Of a stretch of 64,000 nucleotides of DNA, positions 35,796 to 45,200 are shown piece by piece; position 1 is the stretch's first letter, and every line of letters starts with the position of its first letter. The stretch is taken from assembly GCA_965204165.1 (NCBI GenBank), contig OZ241969.1, positions 4,402,001 to 4,466,000 of the forward strand, written 5' to 3'. Source of the stretch: VYFG01 sp965204165. GTDB lineage: Bacteria; Pseudomonadota; Gammaproteobacteria; Arenicellales; Poriferihabitantaceae. The notes under the pieces are model-generated. The model searched no databases. It had not been told where the DNA came from and worked only from the letters and a program-made list of their open reading frames with translations. The position numbers were made by a program, and so were the translations under genes.

Positions 35796-36470
35796 ATGAC
35801 AATCTTTACCGGATTTTACGAAGCGGTTGTGGTCGATGTTGAAACAACGGGCCTTGATCCGAAGACGGACAGAATTGTTTCTGTCGCGCTGATCCACGCA
35901 AATTTTGGAAGCCTGAGGGAGGACCCCAACAGCATGAAAGGCAATTCCATGGAGGCTGTGATCAATCCGCAATGTCGAATCCCCAGGGAATCATCGCTCG
36001 TACACGGAATAACGGACAAAGACGTGGCCGACAAGGAGCCTTTCCCGTCCATTGCGCAGGAAATGCGGGAATTCATTGGAGATCTGCCCATAATCGCCCA
36101 CAATGTGTCGTTTGACAAAAGTTTCCTCAATGCCGAGTTCAAGAGAGCCGGCATCAAGACATTAGCCCGGAACAAGAGCTATTGTACGATGCGGAGATTT
36201 CAGAAATTCAATCGTGGCCAGCGAAGAGGAAGCAACCTGGATAATGTTGTGGAAGTTATGGGAGTGGGGAGGCGAACGGGGGAATTACATGACGCCTTCG
36301 AGGATGCTAAGTTGGCATGGCATGTGGCTGGAGTGTTTTACAAAATGGATAACCGTATTGAGACTCCCGGCGGCAAACCAGGTCCTCTATCGCGAAGTGA
36401 CAAATTCGATATTGGCGCAATCATCGTGTTCGTACTGCTTGCGTGGTGGGTCTTCACCGAGTTCAGTTAA
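35796..36470 (+). CDS. DEDDh 3'-5' exonuclease with C-terminal membrane anchor
   Basis: The 224-residue protein has an RNase T/DnaQ-type exonuclease domain: D14 and E16 in VVDVETTGLD, D107 in AHNVSFDKSFL, H165 and D170 in HDAFEDAKLAW, so the DEDDh set is complete. Unusually, the last 20 residues (IGAIIVFVLLAWWVF) form a membrane helix, placing the nuclease at the inner face of the membrane. This argues against a replication role and for a host-island function such as degrading incoming nucleic acid; that role is inference. Confidence 0.85.
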   Translation: MTIFTGFYEAVVVDVETTGLDPKTDRIVSVALIHANFGSLREDPNSMKGNSMEAVINPQCRIPRESSLVHGITDKDVADKEPFPSIAQEMREFIGDLPIIAHNVSFDKSFLNAEFKRAGIKTLARNKSYCTMRRFQKFNRGQRRGSNLDNVVEVMGVGRRTGELHDAFEDAKLAWHVAGVFYKMDNRIETPGGKPGPLSRSDKFDIGAIIVFVLLAWWVFTEFS

Positions 36471-36476
36471 TTTGGG

Positions 36477-36653
36477 AATTTGTTGCCATCGCCACAGCAA
36501 TAACGGCCCGACCATTTCTGTTGCTTCGACAAGGTGCACATCGTCAAGGTAAGCGTAGTCTGCTGTGGTTCGGTGCCGCCAGTGCCCGAGTAGCTTGCCC
36601 AACAAGCGCAGATTCCGCCCGCTATGACCGATAAGCTGTCTGCCATGTGTCAC
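36477..36653 (-). pseudogene. C-terminal fragment of a P4-type integrase
   Basis: The reverse strand encodes RLLGKLLGHWRHRTTADYAYL followed in part by VEATEMVGPLL, the end of a tyrosine recombinase including the last His and the Tyr. The catalytic Arg and the rest of the gene are absent. It is a remnant of an older insertion. Confidence 0.7.
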
Positions 36654-36892
36654 CTATCTCGTGCAAGAGATAGGCGACATTCGACGGCCTGCCACCTGCT
36701 ACAGGCAGGAGTCGATCTGAATACGATCAATGTCTGGCTTGACCATGCACAATGGACACCACAAATATCTATATCGAAATCGACTTTGAAAAGAAGGCGA
36801 AGACGATGGAGTTGTGCGACGCATCGGAATCCGGGCCAACCCGGCCGTGGAAGGAGAACAAGGAGTTGATGGCTTTCCTCGAAACATTGTGA
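36624..36892 (+). pseudogene. Frameshifted C-terminal fragment of a XerC/RIT-type tyrosine recombinase
   Basis: One frame reads HLLQAGVDLNTINVWLDH; after a frameshift near 36750 the next frame reads TTNIYIEIDFEKKAKTMEL and ends with WKENKELMAFLETL at TGA 36890-36892. This is the usual C-terminus of the recombinases of tandem-recombinase (RIT-like) elements. The last His and the Tyr regions are present but broken by the frameshift. Confidence 0.75.
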
Positions 36893-36903
36893 TTGCAGAA
36901 AAT

Positions 36904-36965
36904 TATGATGCGGAGAAATCCAGGATCGCCTTCCTTTCCGTCGCTTCGAATGCCTCCGCATCATA
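36904..36965. repeat. Terminal inverted repeat of the decayed recombinase element, copy 1
   Basis: A perfect 12-bp inverted repeat TATGATGCGGAG / CTCCGCATCATA (36904-36915 and 36954-36965) with a 38-nt spacer, placed 11 bp after the recombinase stop. The same arrangement recurs at 51774-51830, so it is a conserved end structure of the element. Confidence 0.75.
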
Positions 36966-37244
36966 TTTTTCCGCACATTAGAGAAATACTGAATTGATCG
37001 ATATCCTCCATTCCAGCCTTTCCTCCCATCATGGCTCCAACGAACGTGTACCCAACGCCTCAGCTACGGAGTCAGATTTATCGACCTGTTTCACCTCTGA
37101 CTGTCCAATCCCTCGAAACAAGGATCCAGATTGCACTGCAGGAAAGACTGAAGTAGCGTCAGAAGGCGGTAGGGATGGTCGCTATCCAGCAAGAAATTGC
37201 AACGGTCGGTGTTCGCTCTGATCCAGTCTCCGACATCTGTTTGG

Positions 37245-37553
37245 TCACCCCGTGAATTTCATTTCCGGCCCATGCTTGAGGATCGATACGGTGAGCGTAC
37301 TCCTCGCTGACTTGGGATTGTAATGATGGCCCGTATAGCGAACCTCGCTTTTGGGATCCGCTTTCCCGGTCTTCAGTATACGGCCCTCATGATAAAAGAC
37401 ATAAGCAGCCATCTTTCCGGCAGGCAGTTGGCTGGGTGGTTTGTGCGGAGCGCAAAGGGATTCAACAATGAGATCGGCGGCGGACAAGGATACACCGGCG
37501 AGACCGGCGACCTTTATGAAGCCCTTCGCAAGTTCCGCAATTTCTACAGTCAA
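37245..37553 (-). CDS. GIY-YIG-like nuclease-family protein, probably truncated
   Basis: The 102-residue product contains AAYVFYHEGRILKTGKADPK and RYTGHHYNPKSARSTL, which fit a divergent GIY-YIG superfamily group (YVF...LKTGKA...HY.P.SA). The reading ends shortly after SILKHG, whereas related proteins as I recall them continue about 50 residues with the metal-binding Glu region. It is probably shortened or inactive. Confidence 0.55.
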   Translation of the reverse strand: MTVEIAELAKGFIKVAGLAGVSLSAADLIVESLCAPHKPPSQLPAGKMAAYVFYHEGRILKTGKADPKSEVRYTGHHYNPKSARSTLTVSILKHGPEMKFTG

Positions 37554-37691
37554 GAGGCGTTCCTGTGACGGTTTAAATCAGTACCAGGCCGATACTGGAG
37601 AAATCCCACTGAACGATAATGATCCACAGGTGTGCGGCACTGCCAATATGCCAGTATTACGCAGTTCGTATTCACTTATAAATCATTGACT

Positions 37692-38222
37692 CTATTGCTG
37701 GGCAGCCCTGGTCACGAGAAACTGTGCAAATTCCTTCGCCAGTCGCTCGATCTGAAATTGGATGTCCTTTTCTGATTCCGCTTCCGGATTTTCCAGCCAC
37801 AGTCGCTCATCCCAATCCAAAAGCGAGATTTTGGCTGCGTTGTTGTTGTGGTTGTATCCATTGCTGAAAAATACGGCCGCGACATTATAGGCGCGCAACC
37901 TCAACTCGCGGATCATCTCACGCAACTGCTTGTTGGCAGGAGGATGGGCGTGGGAGGAAAGAATACAGATATCTGCTTCCACAAAGTGCTTCCGGAAATA
38001 GTTGGAGACGGAACCGTATTCCGCGACTTCCTGGTAGCTGCGGTTCATCGCCGAAAGCGTTTTGAAGTCTTGTGGCATTCGAAGGTTAGTGATTTCGCTC
38101 ACCCGGTTCCGGCGAAGCCGTTGGTATTGCTGATTGCACAATTCGGATACCAGATGTTTTTGAAAGCTGGTCTTTCCGGTGTTGTTGTCGCCGATGAGTA
38201 TGTAGGCCCAATACGAAAACAT
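37692..38222 (-). CDS. Small P-loop NTPase
   Basis: The 176-residue protein begins with a Walker A motif at residues 11-18 (GDNNTGKTSF). A possible Walker B/NKxD-like region is weak (EADICILSSHAHPP near 85). The shape resembles a minimal GTPase- or kinase-like P-loop protein. It is the last gene of the leftward group with RES, HEPN-like and membrane proteins. Its role could be NTP-dependent control of an effector. Confidence 0.7.
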   Translation of the reverse strand: MFSYWAYILIGDNNTGKTSFQKHLVSELCNQQYQRLRRNRVSEITNLRMPQDFKTLSAMNRSYQEVAEYGSVSNYFRKHFVEADICILSSHAHPPANKQLREMIRELRLRAYNVAAVFFSNGYNHNNNAAKISLLDWDERLWLENPEAESEKDIQFQIERLAKEFAQFLVTRAAQQ

Positions 38223-38434
38223 GTTGCCTCCCGTCTCGCGTTGCGTGGATCTGAAGGAATATTACCTTCATCCTATCCTGTTTTCATCCGCGCAACCGGA
38301 AACCATCGATGCAGTGTTTTCATCGTTACGCTCAGGCCAACGGCGATAACTGTCGTAGTTCCAACATGGATTGACCGTACGGTTACCCAACGCTGTTTTC
38401 AATTTTTGAAAGGGTGCTGTGATGTACAACAGTC

Positions 38435-39634
38435 TTACAGACCTGCGGGGCCAAAGTGAATCGAATAGGTTACCTTGCGTAGAATCACCCTGTTGATACT
38501 GGTCACGGTCAATATTCCCTCCTGGATCGGCCGGCCGAAGATTGCCAGGTTAGGAATCATCTTGGCCGCTTCCATTGGCTTCAGTTCAGGGATACTTCGT
38601 TTGGACAAGCCGAAATAGGATTCGAACGGCTGCACGCCATTGCGGAGCATGCTGAAAAACGATAGATATACTAGGCCATCATAGCCCGCATCGTGGGCGG
38701 CCTGGGCTATGGTTCTTGAAATCGGATATGCATGGGATCCTGTAAGAAACAACATGACCATGGCGTGATCGAGATTCTCGCTGGGATGAGTATGCGGCTC
38801 ATCGGGAAATGATACAAGGTTGAGTAGTTTCAGGTTCCGCACTGGCCGGAGTGTGGCCAGGAAGAGAGCGTCCTCTACCGTGACCCTGCATTCATGCAGA
38901 CAGGTCTGAATATCCGGTGAGCCGTACAGCACAGGAATGTTGAGTGATTCGAGTCTACCAGACTCCCCTGTCTTGGCCGAAAGAGGCGGGCTGTCGAATT
39001 GGCTCCAATCCGTAGAATCGAAATTGCCAAGTGAATACTCATCCCCTGGGAACTTTCTGAGGCGGTAAAACTTGTCCTTCTCTATCAGGATTTCTGCCGG
39101 ATAGGTTTGGAGAATTCGGGCAATTACTTGCTCTCGCTCGTCCTCCTGCTCGAGCTTTTCCAAATTCTCGTTGATGCCTGCCTGCCACTCGGGTGGTCCA
39201 TACCAGAAAAATCCGATTTTCAGGATTTCCTCGAACAAGGCTGCGTCACTGGAAGGCCATCCGGGAAACGTTCCAAATTCGGTTTCGCGCCTGTCATTGA
39301 ACTTTATGAGTGGCGTCGCACCAAATTCTGTCCGGTGAATGGATCCCTTGACGAAAAACGACTGGGCAAGTACCGCCAGCGAGTATTTTGTTAGTTTGGC
39401 TCCGCCTATGGCTCCGCATCTGTAACAGGCGGATGAATCTTCCTTCCCTATCCCGGCAGCATCCAGCCGGAGTCCTTCATTCCCGAAACACTCCGAGCAG
39501 GCAACGACTGCCGTATCGTTGAGGGATTCTTCTGGAAGAAGCTCAATACCGCCCTCATGAAAGAGGTGCCTTGAGAGAACTTGTTCGAATCTGCTTGGCA
39601 CAAGAAACCCCATCATTTCTGCTGAAGTGAACAA
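38435..39634 (-). CDS. RES-domain protein with N-terminal zinc ribbon
   Basis: The protein has 399 residues. The N-terminal part has two CxxC pairs (C46/C49 and C70/C73) that could bind zinc, in the style of HEPN/RES N-terminal domains. The RES core has candidate residues R191 or R193 (FYRLRKF), Y237 (VLYGSP) and E249 (CLHECR), with NLDHAMVMLFLTG and AAHDAGYDGLVYLS further on. RES domains degrade NAD+ or act as ADP-ribosyl toxins. In this island it is a plausible abortive-infection effector. A later start at the MMGF methionines is possible. Confidence 0.82.
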   Translation of the reverse strand: MFTSAEMMGFLVPSRFEQVLSRHLFHEGGIELLPEESLNDTAVVACSECFGNEGLRLDAAGIGKEDSSACYRCGAIGGAKLTKYSLAVLAQSFFVKGSIHRTEFGATPLIKFNDRRETEFGTFPGWPSSDAALFEEILKIGFFWYGPPEWQAGINENLEKLEQEDEREQVIARILQTYPAEILIEKDKFYRLRKFPGDEYSLGNFDSTDWSQFDSPPLSAKTGESGRLESLNIPVLYGSPDIQTCLHECRVTVEDALFLATLRPVRNLKLLNLVSFPDEPHTHPSENLDHAMVMLFLTGSHAYPISRTIAQAAHDAGYDGLVYLSFFSMLRNGVQPFESYFGLSKRSIPELKPMEAAKMIPNLAIFGRPIQEGILTVTSINRVILRKVTYSIHFGPAGL

Positions 39635-39775
39635 TCATACGATGAATATCCGTGTCGAATCGTCAATGATGTCAGGAGTCTTGATCAGCGGAGCATCGAT
39701 TCAGGGGAAGATTTTGATGCTAACCGGTGACACAAGAATAACTTTGGAATATCGAGACTCCGAGTTAGAGAAATG

Positions 39776-41137
39776 TCAAGAGCTTTCAGCCAGTCTTTTC
39801 TGGAGATCGGGATATGCATAATAATCAGTAACATCATCATCCATTCGCCTGATCTGGATGTCAACAAAATCCTGCCAATACGCTCTTGTCTTTGGCAGTA
39901 ACTCGTTAGTCTTATCGAATACTTTATTCAAAATTTCCGGAGTTTCACTGGCATGCCAGATTTGGCCGTTTCCTCTGACGGTTTCCAGTAGTACTTTTAC
40001 ATGCTGTTCTTCAAAGTAATCCGCAACCGGCAGGATGGCCGATTCCCCGAGCCATTCCGCACTCCTGAAACTGCGTGCTTTTCCATACATGCTGATCGCC
40101 AGATCCACCAACTCCGGCCGTGGGTGTTCAGATACCAATTCGATTTTTGTAGCCTCATCGAACTCTTCAACTCGGGATAACAGGACAGTATCAAGTTGGG
40201 ATATGCCTAGCACCTCGAAAGCCGAATTTTCCTTCAGGTTTTCAATATCCACACTTTTCAGCATTTCGCGAATCCGAGCCTGGTCGGATTCTTTCAACCA
40301 TTCAAAAATACGTGTATCACATCCGATAAAGGAGCAGATGCCGAGAAGTTTGTCCCCGGATATCTGCTCGCACTTCTCGGCCACATACCCGGGCATGATG
40401 GAGTCGTAGATGTCAGTCTTTGCCTTGGAGATTTCACGCAATACCAACGCCAGTCTCCGGGATCTTCCAACATACTTCTCTCTTTCGTCCCCGAACGGCG
40501 CGCTTATGATTGCCTTGATGAGGTTGACCACCAGAACGTCTTTCGCACGGTCAAGGTATTTCGATCGCATGAAAATACCGATTTCCTCGGCCGTTGTCGG
40601 AAATGCCGGGCTCAGCAGATCGGCATTGAACCTGGCAATCGCGCTTTTTCCCTGAAGCGGGGCATGAACGAGAAGGTGTTGCAGTGCATGGATAATATGT
40701 GCGCGCACCAGTTCAGGTGTGGGTTGATACAGTTCATCTTCGACTACGAAGGCTGGGTGAGCACAAAGGTGGCGATCTTCCTGAAGTCGCAGCAACGCAG
40801 AGTATTCGTGAGGCGCCAGCAATTGCAGGTCACTGTTGGCCTTCGTCAACAGTTCGCTTTCGATCTTCAGTAATTTTTTCTTGTCGCCGTTTGTGATGGC
40901 ATTGTCCAGCTCCTGAACAAAGGCATCGGGAGCTGCCTCGCCTTGTGCAGCGAGTTCACGGGATTTGACGATAATGTCATAGGCAACCGAAATCCATGCA
41001 GACATGATGGCGGATCGCAATGCGCCGCCGCGGTAGGCGGTGATCGCCTCGCCGATCAGGCGTCGGGATTCCGGATCCCGCACTGAAAGGGCAAGACTGT
41101 CAATATCCGAATATCCGATATTGCCAACAGTATTCAT
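39776..41137 (-). CDS. HEPN-like protein with long C-terminal helical domain
   Basis: The 453-residue protein has an N-terminal helical segment (YRGGALRSAIMSAWISVAYD) and then the HEPN-type RNase signature R122-H-x3-H127 in EDRHLCAHPAF, with the usual charged helix before it. The remaining 300 residues are helical and unknown. HEPN proteins are metal-independent RNases common in toxin-antitoxin and anti-phage systems. It is 141 bp upstream of the RES gene on the same strand, so they are likely co-expressed. Confidence 0.65.
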   Translation of the reverse strand: MNTVGNIGYSDIDSLALSVRDPESRRLIGEAITAYRGGALRSAIMSAWISVAYDIIVKSRELAAQGEAAPDAFVQELDNAITNGDKKKLLKIESELLTKANSDLQLLAPHEYSALLRLQEDRHLCAHPAFVVEDELYQPTPELVRAHIIHALQHLLVHAPLQGKSAIARFNADLLSPAFPTTAEEIGIFMRSKYLDRAKDVLVVNLIKAIISAPFGDEREKYVGRSRRLALVLREISKAKTDIYDSIMPGYVAEKCEQISGDKLLGICSFIGCDTRIFEWLKESDQARIREMLKSVDIENLKENSAFEVLGISQLDTVLLSRVEEFDEATKIELVSEHPRPELVDLAISMYGKARSFRSAEWLGESAILPVADYFEEQHVKVLLETVRGNGQIWHASETPEILNKVFDKTNELLPKTRAYWQDFVDIQIRRMDDDVTDYYAYPDLQKRLAESS

Positions 41138-41303
41138 AGCTGGTCATTCACGTCAAGAAAATTGATTAAGGAAAGAAAATTCCGTCTACAAATTGCTCCT
41201 GCCTTCCCGGGAATACTTCTCTTTGATCTACTCAGTTACTCCCGAATCTCTGTTGGGCCCATTAATGGGTATTGTGGCTTCCCTGGTACTTTCCGGGATC
41301 ATC

Positions 41304-41891
41304 TCAGCCAATCCCTAGTACCCTGAACAACAAGACCATCATGAAGGCTACCACGATCAGGGGAACCAGAAGGTACAAGAAAATTACCTGCGCAGTGATA
41401 CCCGAATCTCTGTCCTTCACAGGAACGGTTCGCTCTGTCCTGAATTGAGCAACAATATGTAATACATACACTATCAACGGAACCAATATCAAATTGATTG
41501 CCACGGCATTCATGAGATCTCCCCATGATATTTCCAGAGTTGTTTCCCAGTCTCCTTTGTGATTGAACATTTTGTTTGCCGCAATCGAAACAAACGTCCC
41601 CGGAATCGCACCCAGAAAAAAAACCGGAAGCACCCATGAACTTTTAAATTGACGCCCCGTCTTATCGAACCACCAAATAATGAACTTGGCCCAACCAAAA
41701 TAAACCGACACAAGAAACATGCCATGAGCACTGTTATGACTGATTTCAACTGCCCTTTGATGGTATGAAGTTCCAACCGTCAAAAATGGAAGGAATGTGA
41801 GCACGATTGCCGTATAAAGAAAGTGCGAAATTTTGACTCCCAGGCGGAGTTTGCGAAAAATTCCTGACTCCTGATCTTGAGACTTGTTCAT
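41304..41891 (-). CDS. Four-helix membrane protein of the leftward defence-like group
   Basis: A 195-residue protein with hydrophobic segments at about 22-40, 57-75, 85-105, 125-148 and 168-192, so four or five membrane helices. No family recognised. It starts the leftward group and lies 344 bp from the STAND gene's start on the other strand. Membrane partners of RES or HEPN effectors are common in abortive systems; here this is inference. Confidence 0.62.
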   Translation of the reverse strand: MNKSQDQESGIFRKLRLGVKISHFLYTAIVLTFLPFLTVGTSYHQRAVEISHNSAHGMFLVSVYFGWAKFIIWWFDKTGRQFKSSWVLPVFFLGAIPGTFVSIAANKMFNHKGDWETTLEISWGDLMNAVAINLILVPLIVYVLHIVAQFRTERTVPVKDRDSGITAQVIFLYLLVPLIVVAFMMVLLFRVLGIG

Positions 41892-42235
41892 GTTGTGGAT
41901 TTTCTTCCTACTTCAATACCTTACAGTCCTGACGGTGTCTATCACCCAGCATCTACATCACTGACCGGGTCAGTCCCAGCGCTGGCCTACCTAGAAGAGA
42001 AACTACACTCCGCCGTTGTTGCTGATGCCCCCACCGCTGAATTCTCCCTCTACCTCGCCTCGGTTTCCTGATGAAAACCGGATGGGATTGGGGTAACATT
42101 CTGTCGCGGCAGGGTCTCTTTGGATATCAGCCTAAGTAACTGAATTATATCGAATTAATGGAGACCTTTCTGTCTCTTTATGCAAAATTTGGATTGATCA
42201 CAATCAGCCTATTGATAACCTTAGTTGAGTAGCCA
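41892..42235. other. Divergent promoter region between membrane-protein and STAND genes
   Basis: About 344 bp. AT-rich toward 42150-42230 with TTGATCACAATCAG-like and TTGATAACC stretches that may be promoter boxes for the STAND gene. No gene was seen. Confidence 0.45.
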
Positions 42236-45200
42236 ATGTCCCCAGAAAAAACTCCACTGGGAGATCCTTCGAGAGAGGCAATCGACTCCCTTCGAGGGTA
42301 TGTATACCAAATATACCAATCGGCCCTCGCATGGACGGAACTGGAGGATGACGAATCCCTCTACTTGGAGGTGGCAGAGGATTTCGCTGTAGTCGCCAAG
42401 GATGCGCTCAAAGCTGTTCAGGTCAAGGGAACCAACCAGCGAGTTACAATAAATTCGGAAGAGATTATCGCCACGATCGATAGTTTCGTGGAGTTGCAGG
42501 AAAAGAATCCAAACATAAGAGTCACTCTACGCCATCTTACAACGTCCACTATCGGAAAAGAAAAGAAATGTGAGCATCGCATTGGTGATACACCTACCCT
42601 GCTTGCTTGGCGAAATTTAGCCAAGGCGGGAGATCTATCAGACCTGTGTCGGGTACTAGACAAATCGAAGCTGTCAGAGAAATCAAAGGATTTTATAAAG
42701 AGCCTTGATGAACAAGACCTTCGTGAAAGTTTTCTCAAAAGGATTCATTTTGATTGCGGAGCACCAGATTCTGACTTTCTTGCGCGACAGATCAATTCGC
42801 GAATTTCTAAGCTTCTGCTGGATAGAGACGGTGTGCACTCGCAGACTCCCGGGTGCACGGCTGACATACTACTGAATCTGCTAAAGCTATCAACTAACCC
42901 CAACCGCGAAGAACGCTACGTCGACCGAAGTGATTTAGAAAAACACCTTGTGGCTGCTACACAGGTCACTCTAAACAGAGCTCAGTTTGAGGACCAAAAC
43001 CGACTGATCAATAAAGCCCTGTCGGCTGCCGTACCCGCGGAGGCTGGTCTTTCAAATGTCCAACTTGTCAAGCTTAGTCCTGTCTCAAAGACACCGCTGC
43101 CGAAAGCGTTAGCAAGTCGGGAAAACAATATTCGGAAATTTCAGCAGACCTTGGAATCCGTTGGCCTCTGCTGGATTTCTGGTCCCGCTGGTATGGGCAA
43201 AACTGTTTCTGCGCGTGTTCTAGCGCACAACAATGGAGATGATTGGGCGAGTATCAATCTGCGGGATCAATCAAGCGAGCAAGTTGCACGAGTATTGATT
43301 CAGGCAGCTGATTCAATGAAGGAATCTGGCCTACGGGGCTTGATCGTCGACGATCTCGGTTGGACGATGGAACCTTCAGTGGTAGACAGCCTTCAGTACC
43401 TTGTTCACTCTGCCAACCGCTCCGATATTCTTCTGGTTCTAAATTCTTCTGAGTCTCCAACTAGTGATTTTCTGTTTCAGTGCAATCTGCAAGCGGATAT
43501 TGCTAGAACCCTATCTGAGTTCACGGAAGGAGACATTCAGGAGATACTTGAAAAGTTGGAGGTTACCAATACAAATTGGACAAAATACATCCACTTCGTA
43601 TCTGGCGGCGGCCATCCTCAACTTGCAATGGCATGCATCCAGAGCATTGCCGCATCGGGTTGGAATCCCATGGAACACCAGACACTGGATACCTTGTTAC
43701 TGGAACCGCCTGCGATTGGCGAGGTAAGAAAGCGCACCCGGGAACGACTGTTGAGAGGCATGCCACAAACAAGCCGCCGTCTCATTGAGCGCCTTTCCCT
43801 AAAAACAGGTGGATTCAGTAGAGAGCTTGCCATTGACCTGGGAAAGCTTGAGCCTCAAATACCGGATGCCGGAATCGTTCTGGAGACTCTGATAGGTTCA
43901 TGGGTAGATCAACTGGAAGGTGACAGGTTCAACCTATCTCCGTTGTTATCTAGCTTTGCCGATAAGACATTGGGGGCCGGCGAAAAAGAGGGAATCCAAA
44001 GTGTAATTGCCGACTCGCTTACGAAAAGTCACAGGCTTGACCTTATTGACATGGATTCGGCACTGTTGGCTGCATGGAGAAGCAGGAACGACAAGGCAAT
44101 CTTCAAGCTCTGCATGGCGATAATAAATTCTGATTCCTCTGAACTGGAAATGCTTGCTCCTCACCTGTCTATGTTCACAATGTTCAGGACAGACACCATT
44201 GCATACCCAGCTAAGGCCGCGATCAGCCATATGTTTCGAGGCGCTCAAGTTCTACTGCTGAACCAAACAACCAACTCACAAACAAAGATAAAGGGCACCC
44301 TGCGTTGTTTTTCCGAAGAAGCCAAAAACGTCAAGAATGAAAAGATACGCGCTTCGACAAACGTGATCGTTTACTCGAAGTTGCTGCTACAGACCTCTAA
44401 AGCTGGGATAGGAACGAGTTTCATTGACATTATTCGCGAACTCGATCAACTGCTAGAGAATGAGAATGATGTATTGCCCTCTGAGGCCTTGGAAGGAGTG
44501 AAGAAACTCGAGAAAAAAGGTATCAGCTCAATAGGAATCATGTTTTTTAATCAAACTCGGCAGCTCACAAAAATTGAAGAACTTACTGTTGTTTTCAACT
44601 TTCTCGACAACTGTTCGTCAGATTTGCGCTCGAAACTGTTCTCACCCTTTGACCATAACGACTATGATGCAGATATGATAGTTACCGGGGCATGGTTGAG
44701 CGAGGACAAAGCAAACTCTATTGATTCTTCAGCTCACAGTGCTGTCTTTGCACTTCTGGAGGAACAGGCCATCCGGTGGAATCAAACTGACCTTGCCGTC
44801 TGCTGTCGGAAATTTCGAGCGATAATTCTGGATGAATACGGCAGCGACAAAACAATCGCACTCACTGTTCTAGATGAAGGCCTTTCAATATTCGGGGAAA
44901 CCAATTCTGAGCTTGTGCGTGCAAAAGCCAAAGTCCTGTATCGTTCCGAGGACCACAAGGAAAGCCTTGCTATCTCCAAGACGTTAATTGAAGGCGATGC
45001 TCCGCTGAACGAAATCGAAAAGGCATTCCTGGGAAGAGATGCGGCGATAAGTGCAGAAAAACAGGGTGATCTAGACACTGCTCGGCGATATTATCTATTT
45101 GGTAGAGAAGCCGCCCGGAAATCCACTCTTCCAAATATGACGGCTATGCACATTGGACTACTGGCTGATGCCGCTCTAGCAAGTTGGCGGTACGGTGATC

